DNA from: CAZFOB01 sp964520325
Lineage (GTDB): Bacteria; Actinomycetota; JAICYB01
Reading direction: 5' to 3'
DNA length: 64,000 bases
Assembly: GCA_964520325.1 (NCBI GenBank)
Contig: CAZFOB010000001.1
Location: forward strand, 248,001-312,000
Below are positions 23,367-31,594 of this stretch, one piece after another. The position numbers and the translations under genes are program-made. Within the stretch, counting starts at the first letter, position 1; each line of letters opens with the position of its first letter. The notes under the pieces were generated by a model. That model did no database searches. It was not told the origin of the DNA and worked only from the letters and a program-made list of their open reading frames with translations.

Positions 23367-24713
23367 ATGCATGTCGTCGTGTGTGGCGCAGGAGAGATCG
23401 GCCTCCATATCGCGGACCGGCTGAGCCGGGAAGGTCACGACGTCGCGCTCGTGGACAGTCAGCCGCGGCGGATCGCCGAAGCCGAGGAGCGCCTCGATAT
23501 CCAAACCATCGTCGGACGCGCGACCTCTGCCGACATCCTCGAGAAGGCCGGGCTCTCGAAAAGCAAGATGCTCATCGCGGTGACCAACGACGACGAGGTC
23601 AACCTCGTCGCTGCGCTGATGGCCAAGCAGGCCGGCGTGGAGACGACTGTCGTCCGTCTGCAGAACGACTCACTGCGCGGCCCCGAGTCGAGCAAGATCC
23701 GACGGACGATGGGCGTCGATCACGTGATCGATCCCGACTTCGAGACCGCACAGGAGATCAACGAAGTCTTGCGATTCCCCGGAGCGAGCGAGATCTTCCC
23801 GCTGGTCGGCGGTGAGATCCTGGTCTTCGGCGCGCGGCTTGTGGCCGGAGCGCCCGCGGTTGGTCAGACGCTCAACGAACTCGCTCGTGCCCACGAGCCC
23901 CACTGGGACTTCCTCATCGGATCGGTCACGCGCGACGGCAAGACCGTCATGGCGCGTCAGGACCTCCGGCTCGAGGACGGTGATCACTTGCGCATCGTCT
24001 GCAATCAGCGCGGACGCCAGCAGCTGCTCAAACTTCTTGGACTCGAAACGAAAACGCTGCGCCGCGTGATGCTCCTGGGCGGTGGCCACACCGCACGCAT
24101 CCTCGCCGAACGTCTCCAGCAACGTGGAGCGTTCGTCACGATCGTCGAACGCAAACCGGAGCGCGCGCGTGAGCTCGCCGAACGGCTCGAGCATTGCGTC
24201 GTGCTCGAAGGCGAGATCACCGACGCCGATCTGCTCGCCGAAGAGGAGATCGGACGTCAGGACGTCGTGATCGCACTCACCGGTGAGGACGACGCGAACA
24301 TCCTGGCCTGCCTGTTCGCCAAGGGGGCGGGAGCGAAGGAGACGATCGCCGTCGTCCACAGGCTTGCGTTGCTGTCACTGGTCCACGAAGCCGGCATCGA
24401 CGTCGCCATATCACCTCGGACGGCGATCGCGAACGCAGTCCTGCGGTTCGTCCGCGGCGGCGAGCTGTCGTCGGTGACGACTTTCCTCGAAGGCCAAGGA
24501 GAGATCCTCGAACTCGTCGTCGGAGAAGGAGCACCGGCCGACGGAACGCTTATCTCCGATCTGCCTTTGCCGAAGGACGTGCTCATCGGTGCGATCGTCC
24601 GCGACGGCAACGCCGAGATCGCCCGCGGACGCACGAAGCTCCGCGAACGCGATCGTGTGATCGCGTTCGCGATGCCGGAAGCAACGGCAGCCGTCCAGCG
24701 GATCTTCGGGTGA
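23367..24713 (+). CDS. trkA: Trk potassium uptake regulatory subunit TrkA
   Basis: The 448-residue product has duplicated RCK halves. The first RCK_N begins MHVVVCGAGEIGLHIADRL with the NAD-binding G-x-G-x-x-G, followed by RCK_C. The second RCK_N begins V-M-L-L-G-G-G-H-T-A (about residue 235), with another RCK_C at the end. TrkA forms a cytoplasmic ring that gates the TrkH channel in response to nucleotides. It overlaps trkH by 4 bp. Confidence 0.95.
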   Translation: MHVVVCGAGEIGLHIADRLSREGHDVALVDSQPRRIAEAEERLDIQTIVGRATSADILEKAGLSKSKMLIAVTNDDEVNLVAALMAKQAGVETTVVRLQNDSLRGPESSKIRRTMGVDHVIDPDFETAQEINEVLRFPGASEIFPLVGGEILVFGARLVAGAPAVGQTLNELARAHEPHWDFLIGSVTRDGKTVMARQDLRLEDGDHLRIVCNQRGRQQLLKLLGLETKTLRRVMLLGGGHTARILAERLQQRGAFVTIVERKPERARELAERLEHCVVLEGEITDADLLAEEEIGRQDVVIALTGEDDANILACLFAKGAGAKETIAVVHRLALLSLVHEAGIDVAISPRTAIANAVLRFVRGGELSSVTTFLEGQGEILELVVGEGAPADGTLISDLPLPKDVLIGAIVRDGNAEIARGRTKLRERDRVIAFAMPEATAAVQRIFG

Positions 24714-26254
24714 GCCTTCGCACGGCACCGGGCGCGCGATCGCGCTCGTCGCTCACAGGCGACCGCTCGCTGACCTCGAAGAAGCAAACGGTCACGGGAC
24801 ATCTCGTCGGCCTCATGCTTTTCGTCGAGTGCTGCGCGATGGTCGTCGCAGGTCTGGTGGAGACGATCGACGGTGGACGCGCTGCGGCCTCGCTCCTCGC
24901 TCCGGGACTTGGCATCGGCGTTCCCGCGTTCTTGCTGTGGCGTCGCACAACGTCGCCATTGCGTGTGGCGCCGGCGGCGATCTTCGGCGCGATCCTCGCC
25001 GGCTGGGCAGCCTTCACGGTCGTCGCGTCGCTTCCCTATCTGCTCTCGGGTGCAGTCGACCGATTCGACCTCGCGCTCTTCGAAGCCGTTTCGGGATTCA
25101 CGACCACAGCATCGACGGTTCTGCGGCCGCTCGAGAACATCCCGATCGGGATCCTGCTGTGGCGGGCGACGACACAATGGTTCGGCGGGGTGGCGATCAC
25201 GGTGTTCGTGGTTTCGGTGCTCCCCTACTACCGCACCGCGGGATTCGAGCATCTGGCCGGCATCTCGCACAGCTACGGCGGAGAGCGGATGGCCTCGCGC
25301 ATCCAGGAGATGGCCAAGCGCATCGTCCTCGTCTACATCGGGTTCACGTTGCTCGTCGCCGCGCTGTACGCGCTGTTCGGCATGGGCCCGTTCGACGCGG
25401 TTGCCCACGCGTTCTCGACGGTTTCGACAGGAGGATTCTCGACACACGACGACTCACTCGGCTTCTTCAACTCATCGGGGATCGAGTGGACCGCGATCGT
25501 TGCCATGGTTGTGGCCGGAGGCAACTTCGCGCTCTATTGGCAGGCCTTGCGCGGCAAGCCGCTCTCGCTCTTGCGGTCGGTTGAGCTGCGCGCGTACCTC
25601 GTGCTCGTCGCGGTTGTGGCACTGGCAGCCGTCATCTGGAACGCGGACAACGGCTCGAGCATCCGCCGGACGCTCTTCGGTGCCATCTCGATCTCGACGA
25701 CGACCGGCTTCACTCTCGTCGACTACAACGCGTGGGCGGGATCCGTGCAGCTGCTGCTCGTCTTCTCGATGGTCATCGGCGGCATGCCCGGCGGCTCGGC
25801 CGGCGGGTTCAAGACCTTCCGGCTCGTCGCGCTCACCGGACACGTGCGCCGCCATCTCTTCACGCAGCTGCACCCTCGTGCGGTTCCGATCGTGCGCATC
25901 GGCGACGAGACGATCTCGGAGCCGGTTATGACGCGCGTGCTCGGGTTCTTCGCCTTGTTCATGTCCGTTGGCGCCGTTGCGACGTTTTTCGTCGCGGCGC
26001 TCGGGGGCCTCGATCTGCGTACATCGATCTCACTCGTTGCGACATCGCTCGGAAACGTCGGTCCGGCGCTTGGAACGGTCGCGCACTACGCCGATCTGGA
26101 TGCCGGCGTCCGGGACGTCCTGATGGTCGTGATGCTCGCGGGACGGCTGGAGATCTATCCCGTACTGCTCGGCCTCGTCCCGCTCATGCGATTCCTGAGC
26201 GACCGCCTGCCCCCGCGGCTGGCGAAAACGTTCGTCAGATTGGGCCGCGGCTAG
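24710..26254 (+). CDS. trkH: Trk potassium uptake membrane subunit TrkH
   Basis: The 514-residue product has a GTG start overlapping the trkA stop. It has about ten membrane helices and four pore loops with the filter-like segments S-G-F-T-T-T-A-S-T, S-T-G-G-F-S-T-H-D, T-T-G-F-T-L-V-D-Y and a final T-S-L-G-N-V-G-P. These are the K+ selectivity repeats of the SKT superfamily. G-G-M-P-G-G-S-A-G-G is also typical of TrkH/KtrB. The first about 25 residues are hydrophilic and may not all be translated. Confidence 0.95.
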   Translation: MSLRTAPGARSRSSLTGDRSLTSKKQTVTGHLVGLMLFVECCAMVVAGLVETIDGGRAAASLLAPGLGIGVPAFLLWRRTTSPLRVAPAAIFGAILAGWAAFTVVASLPYLLSGAVDRFDLALFEAVSGFTTTASTVLRPLENIPIGILLWRATTQWFGGVAITVFVVSVLPYYRTAGFEHLAGISHSYGGERMASRIQEMAKRIVLVYIGFTLLVAALYALFGMGPFDAVAHAFSTVSTGGFSTHDDSLGFFNSSGIEWTAIVAMVVAGGNFALYWQALRGKPLSLLRSVELRAYLVLVAVVALAAVIWNADNGSSIRRTLFGAISISTTTGFTLVDYNAWAGSVQLLLVFSMVIGGMPGGSAGGFKTFRLVALTGHVRRHLFTQLHPRAVPIVRIGDETISEPVMTRVLGFFALFMSVGAVATFFVAALGGLDLRTSISLVATSLGNVGPALGTVAHYADLDAGVRDVLMVVMLAGRLEIYPVLLGLVPLMRFLSDRLPPRLAKTFVRLGRG

Positions 26255-26271
26255 AGAAGAACGGTTGCCGG

Positions 26272-27873
26272 CTAGACCGGTCCGGCTGAGCGAACTTCGT
26301 CGGGCAGCCCGTCGGCGTACTGCTCGAAGTTCTCCTTGAACATCGCCGCGAGCTTCTTCGCCTGCTCGTCGTAGGCCGCCGAGTCGCTCCACGTCCCGCG
26401 TGGGTTGAGCACCTCGCTCGGTACGTCAAGACACTCGGTCGGGATCTCCAGCCCGAAGATCGGGTCCTTCTCGGTCGGCGCTTCGTCCAGACGTCCCTCG
26501 AGAGCCGCTCGGAGCATCGCGCGCGTGTGACTCAGCTTCATCCGCTCGCCGACCCCGAACGGTCCGCCCGTCCATCCGGTGTTGACCAGCCACACGCGGG
26601 ATCCGTGCTTGGTCAGCTTTTCGCCGAGGAGTCGTGAGTACGTCTCGGGCGGAAGAGGCAGGAACGGCGCCCCGAAGCACACAGAGAAGACGGCCTCGGG
26701 GTCGGTGACGCCGCGCTCGGTTCCCGCGAGCTTCGCCGTGTACCCGGATAGGAAGTAATAGCGCGCCTGCTCGGTGGACAACTTCGCGATGGGAGGCAGC
26801 ACGCCGAAGGCGTCCGCGGTAAGGAACACGACGTCCTGGGGGTGGTTGCCCGTGCCCTCGAGTGAAGCGTTCGGGATGTACGAGATCGGATACGAGCCGC
26901 GGGTGTTCTCGGTGATCGAATCGTCGTCGAGGTCGATCTCGCGTGTCACCGGTTCGATCACGACGTTCTCGAGGATCGTGCCGAACATCCGGGTGGTTGC
27001 GAAGATCTCGGGCTCACCATCCGCCGAGAGGTTGATGACCTTCGCGTAGCAGCCGCCCTCGAAGTTGAAGACACCGTGGTCCGACCAGCCGTGCTCGTCG
27101 TCACCGATGAGCGCACGCGTCGGGTCGGCAGAAAGCGTCGTCTTGCCCGTGCCCGACAGCCCGAAGAAGATCGCGGTGTGTCCATCGGCGGCCATGTTCG
27201 CCGAGCAGTGCATCGGGAACACATCGCGCAGCGGCAGCAAGTAATTCATCACACTGAACATCGACTTCTTGACCTCGCCCGCGTATCCGGTGCCTCCGAT
27301 GATCGCTTCGTTGCGTCCGAAATTGACGATCACGAACGCCTCGGAGTTAGTGCCGTCCTTCTTCGGATCGGCCCTCACACTCGGCGCGTGCAGCACGGTG
27401 AACTCAGGCACGTGACCGCCGACCTCGTCTCTGTGTGGGACGATGAACATGTTGCGGACGAACAGCGCCACCCACGCCTTCTCGGTGATCACTCGAAGCG
27501 GCACGCGGTAGCGCTCGTCCGCGCCGATGTGGACGTCCGCGACGAACCGATCCACATCGGACAGATGGTCGACGACTTTCTCGCGCAGGCGGTCGTAGTG
27601 CTCCTCCGAGATCGGCTGATTGACCTTGCCCCACCACACCTTGTCTTTGGACGAAGCCTCTTCGACGACGAACTTGTCGTCGGGCGAACGCCCCGTGTAA
27701 GGCGATGTGATCGCGCAGAAGGGTCCCGTGGACGCCAGCTCGCCCTCGTAACGACGGACGGCTTCCTCGACCAGCTCAGGGACGGTGAGATTCCAGAAGG
27801 TCTTGCCGGAGGATGTACTGACCCCGTGATTCTCGAGGCCGTAGTGGCCCATCTTCACTTCGAGTTGCGACAT
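26272..27873 (-). CDS. pckA: Phosphoenolpyruvate carboxykinase (ATP)
   Basis: The 533-residue product has the ATP-type PEPCK P-loop F-G-L-S-G-T-G-K-T-T-L-S-A-D-P, the G-D-D-E-H-G-W metal motif and N-T-G-W-T-G-G-P near the C-terminus. It converts oxaloacetate and ATP to PEP, CO2 and ADP in gluconeogenesis. Most actinobacteria carry the unrelated GTP-type enzyme, so the ATP type is a lineage hint. It converges on trkH with 17 bp between stops. Confidence 0.97.
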   Translation of the reverse strand: MSQLEVKMGHYGLENHGVSTSSGKTFWNLTVPELVEEAVRRYEGELASTGPFCAITSPYTGRSPDDKFVVEEASSKDKVWWGKVNQPISEEHYDRLREKVVDHLSDVDRFVADVHIGADERYRVPLRVITEKAWVALFVRNMFIVPHRDEVGGHVPEFTVLHAPSVRADPKKDGTNSEAFVIVNFGRNEAIIGGTGYAGEVKKSMFSVMNYLLPLRDVFPMHCSANMAADGHTAIFFGLSGTGKTTLSADPTRALIGDDEHGWSDHGVFNFEGGCYAKVINLSADGEPEIFATTRMFGTILENVVIEPVTREIDLDDDSITENTRGSYPISYIPNASLEGTGNHPQDVVFLTADAFGVLPPIAKLSTEQARYYFLSGYTAKLAGTERGVTDPEAVFSVCFGAPFLPLPPETYSRLLGEKLTKHGSRVWLVNTGWTGGPFGVGERMKLSHTRAMLRAALEGRLDEAPTEKDPIFGLEIPTECLDVPSEVLNPRGTWSDSAAYDEQAKKLAAMFKENFEQYADGLPDEVRSAGPV

Positions 27874-27959
27874 GGTCCATCGCTCCTTTGACGACGCGCC
27901 AGCCTACCGGCTATGCCGGAACTGAGAGGAGCCAGCACCGCCCGGATCGATCGTCGTTC

Positions 27960-28598
27960 TCAGAGAGAGCTCAGCAGCGCACGAACTTCGTCGTCGCCGA
28001 CCTGGTGGAAGTCGGCGTACCACTGGCCCACAGCGTGATACGGCTCCGGTGTGTGGAGGGCGATCACGCGGTCGTAGAGGGCCCCCACGCGTCGAAGACC
28101 CTCGACGGGCGCGACCGGCACGGCGAGCACGACAGTGCCTGGGTTCTGTGTCCGCAGGAGCTGAGCGGCGGCGATGACGGTGCCGCCGGTGGCGATGCCG
28201 TCATCGACAACGATGACGGCGCGGCCAACGATCGGCCGCGCCGAGCTCCCGGCTCCCCGGTATGCCTCGACGCGCCGCTGCGCCTCTGCGCGCTGCGCAG
28301 CGATCTCGCGCTCGACGAACTCCGCGTTGATGCCGAGCGCGGCGATCAGCGACTCATCGAGCCACGGCTCGCCCCAGGCGCCGACCGCGCCGATACCGAG
28401 CTCAACGTTGCCCGGCGCACCGAGCTTGCGAACCACGAGCACGTCGAGATCACCACACACCTTCTTGGCCACCGGCGCGGCGACCGCAACACCGCCCCTC
28501 GGCACACCCAGTACGAGCGGTCGCGGCAGGTCGAGGGAGCGCAGTTGTTCGCCGAGCTCAGCTCCGGCGTGCTCGCGATCAGCGAAGAGCTGGGACAC
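27960..28598 (-). CDS. Phosphoribosyltransferase family protein
   Basis: The 212-residue product starts with GTG. The PRPP-binding loop reads V-I-V-V-D-D-G-I-A-T-G-G-T (about residues 128-140), and L-G-V-P-R-G-G-V near residue 30 is typical of the stand-alone PRTase-domain family often found with dienelactone hydrolases or erythromycin-esterase proteins. The base substrate cannot be read from sequence; it may be regulatory rather than salvage. No operon partner is adjacent. Confidence 0.85.
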   Translation of the reverse strand: MSQLFADREHAGAELGEQLRSLDLPRPLVLGVPRGGVAVAAPVAKKVCGDLDVLVVRKLGAPGNVELGIGAVGAWGEPWLDESLIAALGINAEFVEREIAAQRAEAQRRVEAYRGAGSSARPIVGRAVIVVDDGIATGGTVIAAAQLLRTQNPGTVVLAVPVAPVEGLRRVGALYDRVIALHTPEPYHAVGQWYADFHQVGDDEVRALLSSL

Positions 28599-28695
28599 GG
28601 ATCGACGCTACCCCGGTTGCCCGTCCGGCGGCTACGGGCTTAGCCTCCCCTTGGAGTCACCTCGAACACATAACCCCAGCCGAAAGGAGTGCCGC

Positions 28696-28932
28696 GTGGC
28701 CGTCGAAGCGTACGTGCTGATCCAAGCCGAGGTCGGGAAGGCAGCAGAGGTCGCGACGTCATGTGCCAAGATCGTCGGCGTCCTCTCAGCCGAAGATGTA
28801 ACGGGGCCCTACGACTGCATCGTCCGCGCGAAGGCCGAGACCGTCGACGACCTCGGAAAGCTCGTGGTGTCAGCGATCCAAGGCGTTGCGGGCATCACAC
28901 GCACACTCACCTGTCCGATCGTTCACCTCTAG
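28696..28932 (+). CDS. Lrp/AsnC-type ligand-binding (RAM) domain protein
   Basis: The 78-residue product starts at a GTG behind AAAGGAG. It consists only of the alpha/beta RAM sandwich (V-A-V-E-A-Y-V-L-I-Q ... D-V-T-G-P-Y-D-C-I-V ... I-T-R-T-L-T-C-P-I-V), without the helix-turn-helix of full Lrp regulators. Such stand-alone RAM proteins bind amino acids and can modulate Lrp-family regulators by co-assembly. The upstream 97 bp separate it from the divergent phosphoribosyltransferase. Confidence 0.85.
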   Translation: MAVEAYVLIQAEVGKAAEVATSCAKIVGVLSAEDVTGPYDCIVRAKAETVDDLGKLVVSAIQGVAGITRTLTCPIVHL

Positions 28933-29031
28933 GCGTTCTATGCGTCGGGGTTTCTCGCCCGATGGTAGGTAAGGATCACGACACCGTTTTCGAGCGAGTG
29001 CGTATGAACAAGCTCTTGGTTCCTGTGACGC

Positions 29032-30117
29032 CTACATAGGCGAACCAGCCGGGTTGGCTCCGACCTCCTGGTCGTGCGCAGCCGCCCGGGCGGCCTCAAG
29101 CTTGACCTTGCGTTCGTTCCGAGCGATCGCGTGATCCAGCAGACGCTGGACGACCGTGGGGAAGGGCATGCCCGACGCTTCCCATAGCTTCGGGAACATG
29201 CTCACGCTCGTCAGTCCTGGGATCGTGTTGATCTCATTGACCAGAAGTGCGTCGGTGACGGGGTCCCAGAAGAAGTCGACGCGGGCGAACCCTTCGCAAC
29301 GCGCTGATCCGAACGCCCTGATCGCGTAGTCGCGGACGCGGAGCGCCACACTTGCCGGGATGTCCGCGGGAATGCGGATGTCGGTCGCTTCCGAACGGTA
29401 CTTCGATGCGTAATCGTAGAACGCACCGGACGCAACGACTTCGCCGGCGACGGAGACGATCGGTGGCGCGCCGTCGAGCACGCCGACCTCGAGTTCGCGC
29501 TTGCCGCCGAACGCCTCCACGAGCACGAGATCGTCGTGGTGGAAGGCGCGGTCCATCGCCCACTCGAGCTGGTCTTCGCGATCAACGCGTGAGATGCCCA
29601 CGCTCGAACCGAGGTGGACGGGCTTCACGAAGCATGGGAAGCCGATCTCAGCACCGATCATGGCCGTCCACCGAGATGGGTTGCTCGCCCACGCGTCTGA
29701 TTGGAACGCCCGCGTGTTGACGACGGGGATCCCGACGTCGGCGAACAGTCTCCGGTGCACCCACTTGTTGAGCCCGATCGCCGAACCCTCGACGCCGGAG
29801 CCTACGTACGGCAGATCGGCGAGCTCGAAGAGTCCCTGCAGTGACCCGTCCTCGCCGAACGGACCGTGAAAGACAGGGAAGACGACGTCGACAGTCTTGT
29901 GCGCCTGCGGATCTGGACGAACGATGTAGGTCTCGCCCCCGTCCATCACTCGTTCCGCGGCATGGGGAAGCGATCTCACCCACCGTCCCTCTTGCGTGAT
30001 GCCGACGCTGACGATGGAGTGTCCGAGCTCTTCGAGCGCGTCGACCACCGTGCGGGCAGAGAGCACTGAGACCTCGTGCTCGCCCGAACGTCCGCCGAAC
30101 AGAACGAGAACCCGCAT
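29032..30117 (-). CDS. ddl: D-alanine--D-alanine ligase
   Basis: The 361-residue product has the ATP-grasp fold. It starts MRVLVLFGGRSGEHEVSVLS (substrate-site G-G-x-S-x-E-H-E-V-S), with F-V-K-P-V-H-L-G-S-S-V-G-I for ATP and V-N-E-I-N-T-I-P-G-L-T for metal ligands and the D-Ala site. The Y-x-x-K-Y element (Y-D-Y-A-S-K-Y) is the usual D-Ala-D-Ala type. It makes the peptidoglycan dipeptide in the cytoplasm. Its start shares one base with the stop of the receiver-like gene (TGATG). Confidence 0.96.
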   Translation of the reverse strand: MRVLVLFGGRSGEHEVSVLSARTVVDALEELGHSIVSVGITQEGRWVRSLPHAAERVMDGGETYIVRPDPQAHKTVDVVFPVFHGPFGEDGSLQGLFELADLPYVGSGVEGSAIGLNKWVHRRLFADVGIPVVNTRAFQSDAWASNPSRWTAMIGAEIGFPCFVKPVHLGSSVGISRVDREDQLEWAMDRAFHHDDLVLVEAFGGKRELEVGVLDGAPPIVSVAGEVVASGAFYDYASKYRSEATDIRIPADIPASVALRVRDYAIRAFGSARCEGFARVDFFWDPVTDALLVNEINTIPGLTSVSMFPKLWEASGMPFPTVVQRLLDHAIARNERKVKLEAARAAAHDQEVGANPAGSPM

Positions 30118-30449
30118 CAGTGGCTCTTCTTTTGACCGGCGGCGTGTCGCACTCGAGCCACGACGTCCTCACCGGAGGTCGGCAGAGCGAGCACGTCGGA
30201 GAAGCGCCCCTGGATCACACCGAGATCGACCGTAGATCCGCGCGAGGACAGCAGCAACCGACGCGATGGTCCGCCGTCCCCGAGGCCGGCTGCGCCCGCT
30301 TCGTCGGCGATCACCAGATCTGCACTCTTCAGCTCCGGACTCGCCGGACTCACCTCGGGAAGGATCACGACCGAGAACCCGGCGTCACCGAGCACGTGGG
30401 CGAGCCAGTCGGCCGTCTTCGAGTCGCCGGAGACGAGGACGATCTTCAT
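30117..30449 (-). CDS. Receiver-like (CheY-fold) single-domain protein upstream of ddl
   Basis: 110 residues from the ATG at 30449. It begins M-K-I-V-L-V-S-G-D and has A-D-L-V-I-A-D-E-A-G, which aligns with the beta-3 phospho-acceptor region of response-regulator receivers. It lacks the paired acidic residues of beta-1 and a clear beta-5 Lys, so it may be a pseudo-receiver. It is translationally coupled to ddl, an unusual pairing. Its start is 19 bp from the divergent cofC start. Confidence 0.55.
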   Translation of the reverse strand: MKIVLVSGDSKTADWLAHVLGDAGFSVVILPEVSPASPELKSADLVIADEAGAAGLGDGGPSRRLLLSSRGSTVDLGVIQGRFSDVLALPTSGEDVVARVRHAAGQKKSH

Positions 30450-30468
30450 GCCGTCTATCGTAAGCACG

Positions 30469-31059
30469 ATGGTGCCCACCGCTATCGTTCCTATCCGGAT
30501 CGACTCCTCGTCCAAGAGTCGTCTCGCTCACGTGCTCTCAAGCCCCGAGCGCTTGTCGCTAGCACGCGAGCTCTTCGAGCATGTCGTCGAAACGCTCAAG
30601 GACGCCGGGCTGCCGGTCGTCGTCCTCGCCACCCACGCGCTCAACGACCTGCCAGGGGTCGAGGTCTGGCGGGACGAAGCACCAGGACTCAACGATGCCG
30701 TTGATCGCGCCGTGGCTCGGGCAACAACGCCGGTGTTGATCATCCACGCAGACCTCCCGCTCATCATCGCGGACGACATCGCGGCGCTGATCGCAACCGA
30801 CGGTGACGTCGTGATCGCGCGAGCCCGGGACGGTGGGACCAATGCGTTGCTCATGCGCGCTCGCATGGGCGTGGCGTTCGGCCCGAACTCCGCGCTCGCG
30901 CATGCTGCGCGAGCGCGGGATTCGGGCCTGCAGGCTCGAGTTGTCGACATCCCGCGCTTCGCGTTGGATGTCGACGACGAACCGTCTCTTACCGCTTGGC
31001 GGACTTCTTCTTCGCCGCGGGAGCGGCCTTCTTCTTCTTCCCTGCGACCTGCTCCTTGA
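30469..31059 (+). CDS. cofC: 2-phospho-L-lactate / phosphoenolpyruvate guanylyltransferase (F420 synthesis)
   Basis: The 196-residue nucleotidyltransferase starts M-V-P-T-A-I-V-P-I-R. Features are K-S-R-L-A-H-V-L-S in the CofC/FbiD N-terminal loop, L-I-I-H-A-D-L-P-L-I, the G-T-N-A-L-L motif, and F-G-P-N-S-A-L-A-H-A, all hallmarks of the family. It activates phospholactate or PEP with GTP for coenzyme F420; actinobacteria mainly use PEP (FbiD). The last 24 codons (after about 30988) overlap the hup gene antisense and extend past the usual end near A-L-D-V-D. No other fbi genes are in the window. Confidence 0.88.
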   Translation: MVPTAIVPIRIDSSSKSRLAHVLSSPERLSLARELFEHVVETLKDAGLPVVVLATHALNDLPGVEVWRDEAPGLNDAVDRAVARATTPVLIIHADLPLIIADDIAALIATDGDVVIARARDGGTNALLMRARMGVAFGPNSALAHAARARDSGLQARVVDIPRFALDVDDEPSLTAWRTSSSPRERPSSSSLRPAP

Positions 31060-31312
31060 ACTCCTTGCCGGCCTTGAACGCCGGCACGGATGTCGCCGCC
31101 ACCTTGATGGCCGCACCGGTCTGAGGGTTGCGGGCGACACGCGCTCCGCGCGCACGCTTCTCGAAGGAACCGAAGCCGGGAATGCTCACTTTGTCGCCTT
31201 TGGCGACGGCACGCTTGATCGAGTCGACGACGACGTCGACGGCTTCGGTCGCGGCGCGCTTGCTCAGATCGAGTTGAGCCGCTACCTGCTCAACGAGGTC
31301 CTGCTTGTTCAT
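30989..31312 (-). CDS. hup: HU-family DNA-binding protein with short lysine-rich tail
   Basis: The 107-residue product has the HU fold: MNKQDLVEQVAAQLDLSKR, G-F-G-S-F in the beta arm region, and R-N-P-Q-T-G as the DNA-intercalating tip. A 17-residue K/A-rich tail (A-G-K-K-K-K-A-A-P-A-A-K-K-K-S-A-K-R) is a shortened version of the long tails of mycobacterial and streptomycete HU. It compacts the nucleoid. Its 3' end overlaps the end of cofC on the other strand by 71 bp. Confidence 0.96.
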   Translation of the reverse strand: MNKQDLVEQVAAQLDLSKRAATEAVDVVVDSIKRAVAKGDKVSIPGFGSFEKRARGARVARNPQTGAAIKVAATSVPAFKAGKEFKEQVAGKKKKAAPAAKKKSAKR

Positions 31313-31499
31313 CTTTGCTCCTTACGTCGGGCGTGGACAGGTACGGCCGCCAACGATACCGATAGACGCGAGAGCCCGTTGTCACTGCTTCTCCCCGACC
31401 CGCTGGCCAACACTCCGGACGGGAACTTCTCGACACTCGGCGAATGATCATCGCGCCTTGCGGAGGCGAGTTGTAACAGGCGTCTGACCTGCGCTTTCG

Positions 31500-31572
31500 T
31501 ACCTCCGACGGGATTTGAACCCGTGCCACTGCCGTGAGAGGGCAGCGTCCTAGGCCGCTAGACGACGGAGGC
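31500..31572 (-). tRNA. tRNA-Glu (anticodon CTC)
   Basis: The 73-nt cloverleaf on the minus strand has acceptor arms GCCTCCG / CGGAGGT and an anticodon stem CTGCC-GGCAG holding the loop CTCTCAC (anticodon CTC, reading GAG). The T-loop GGTTCAAATCC is canonical. The D-arm sequence CGTCTAGCGGCCTAGGACG is typical of bacterial tRNA-Glu. CCA is not encoded. It lies 22 bp beyond the 3' end of the FAS-II operon. Confidence 0.96.
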
Positions 31573-31594
31573 TTGGAGCACTTGCAAGGCTAAC

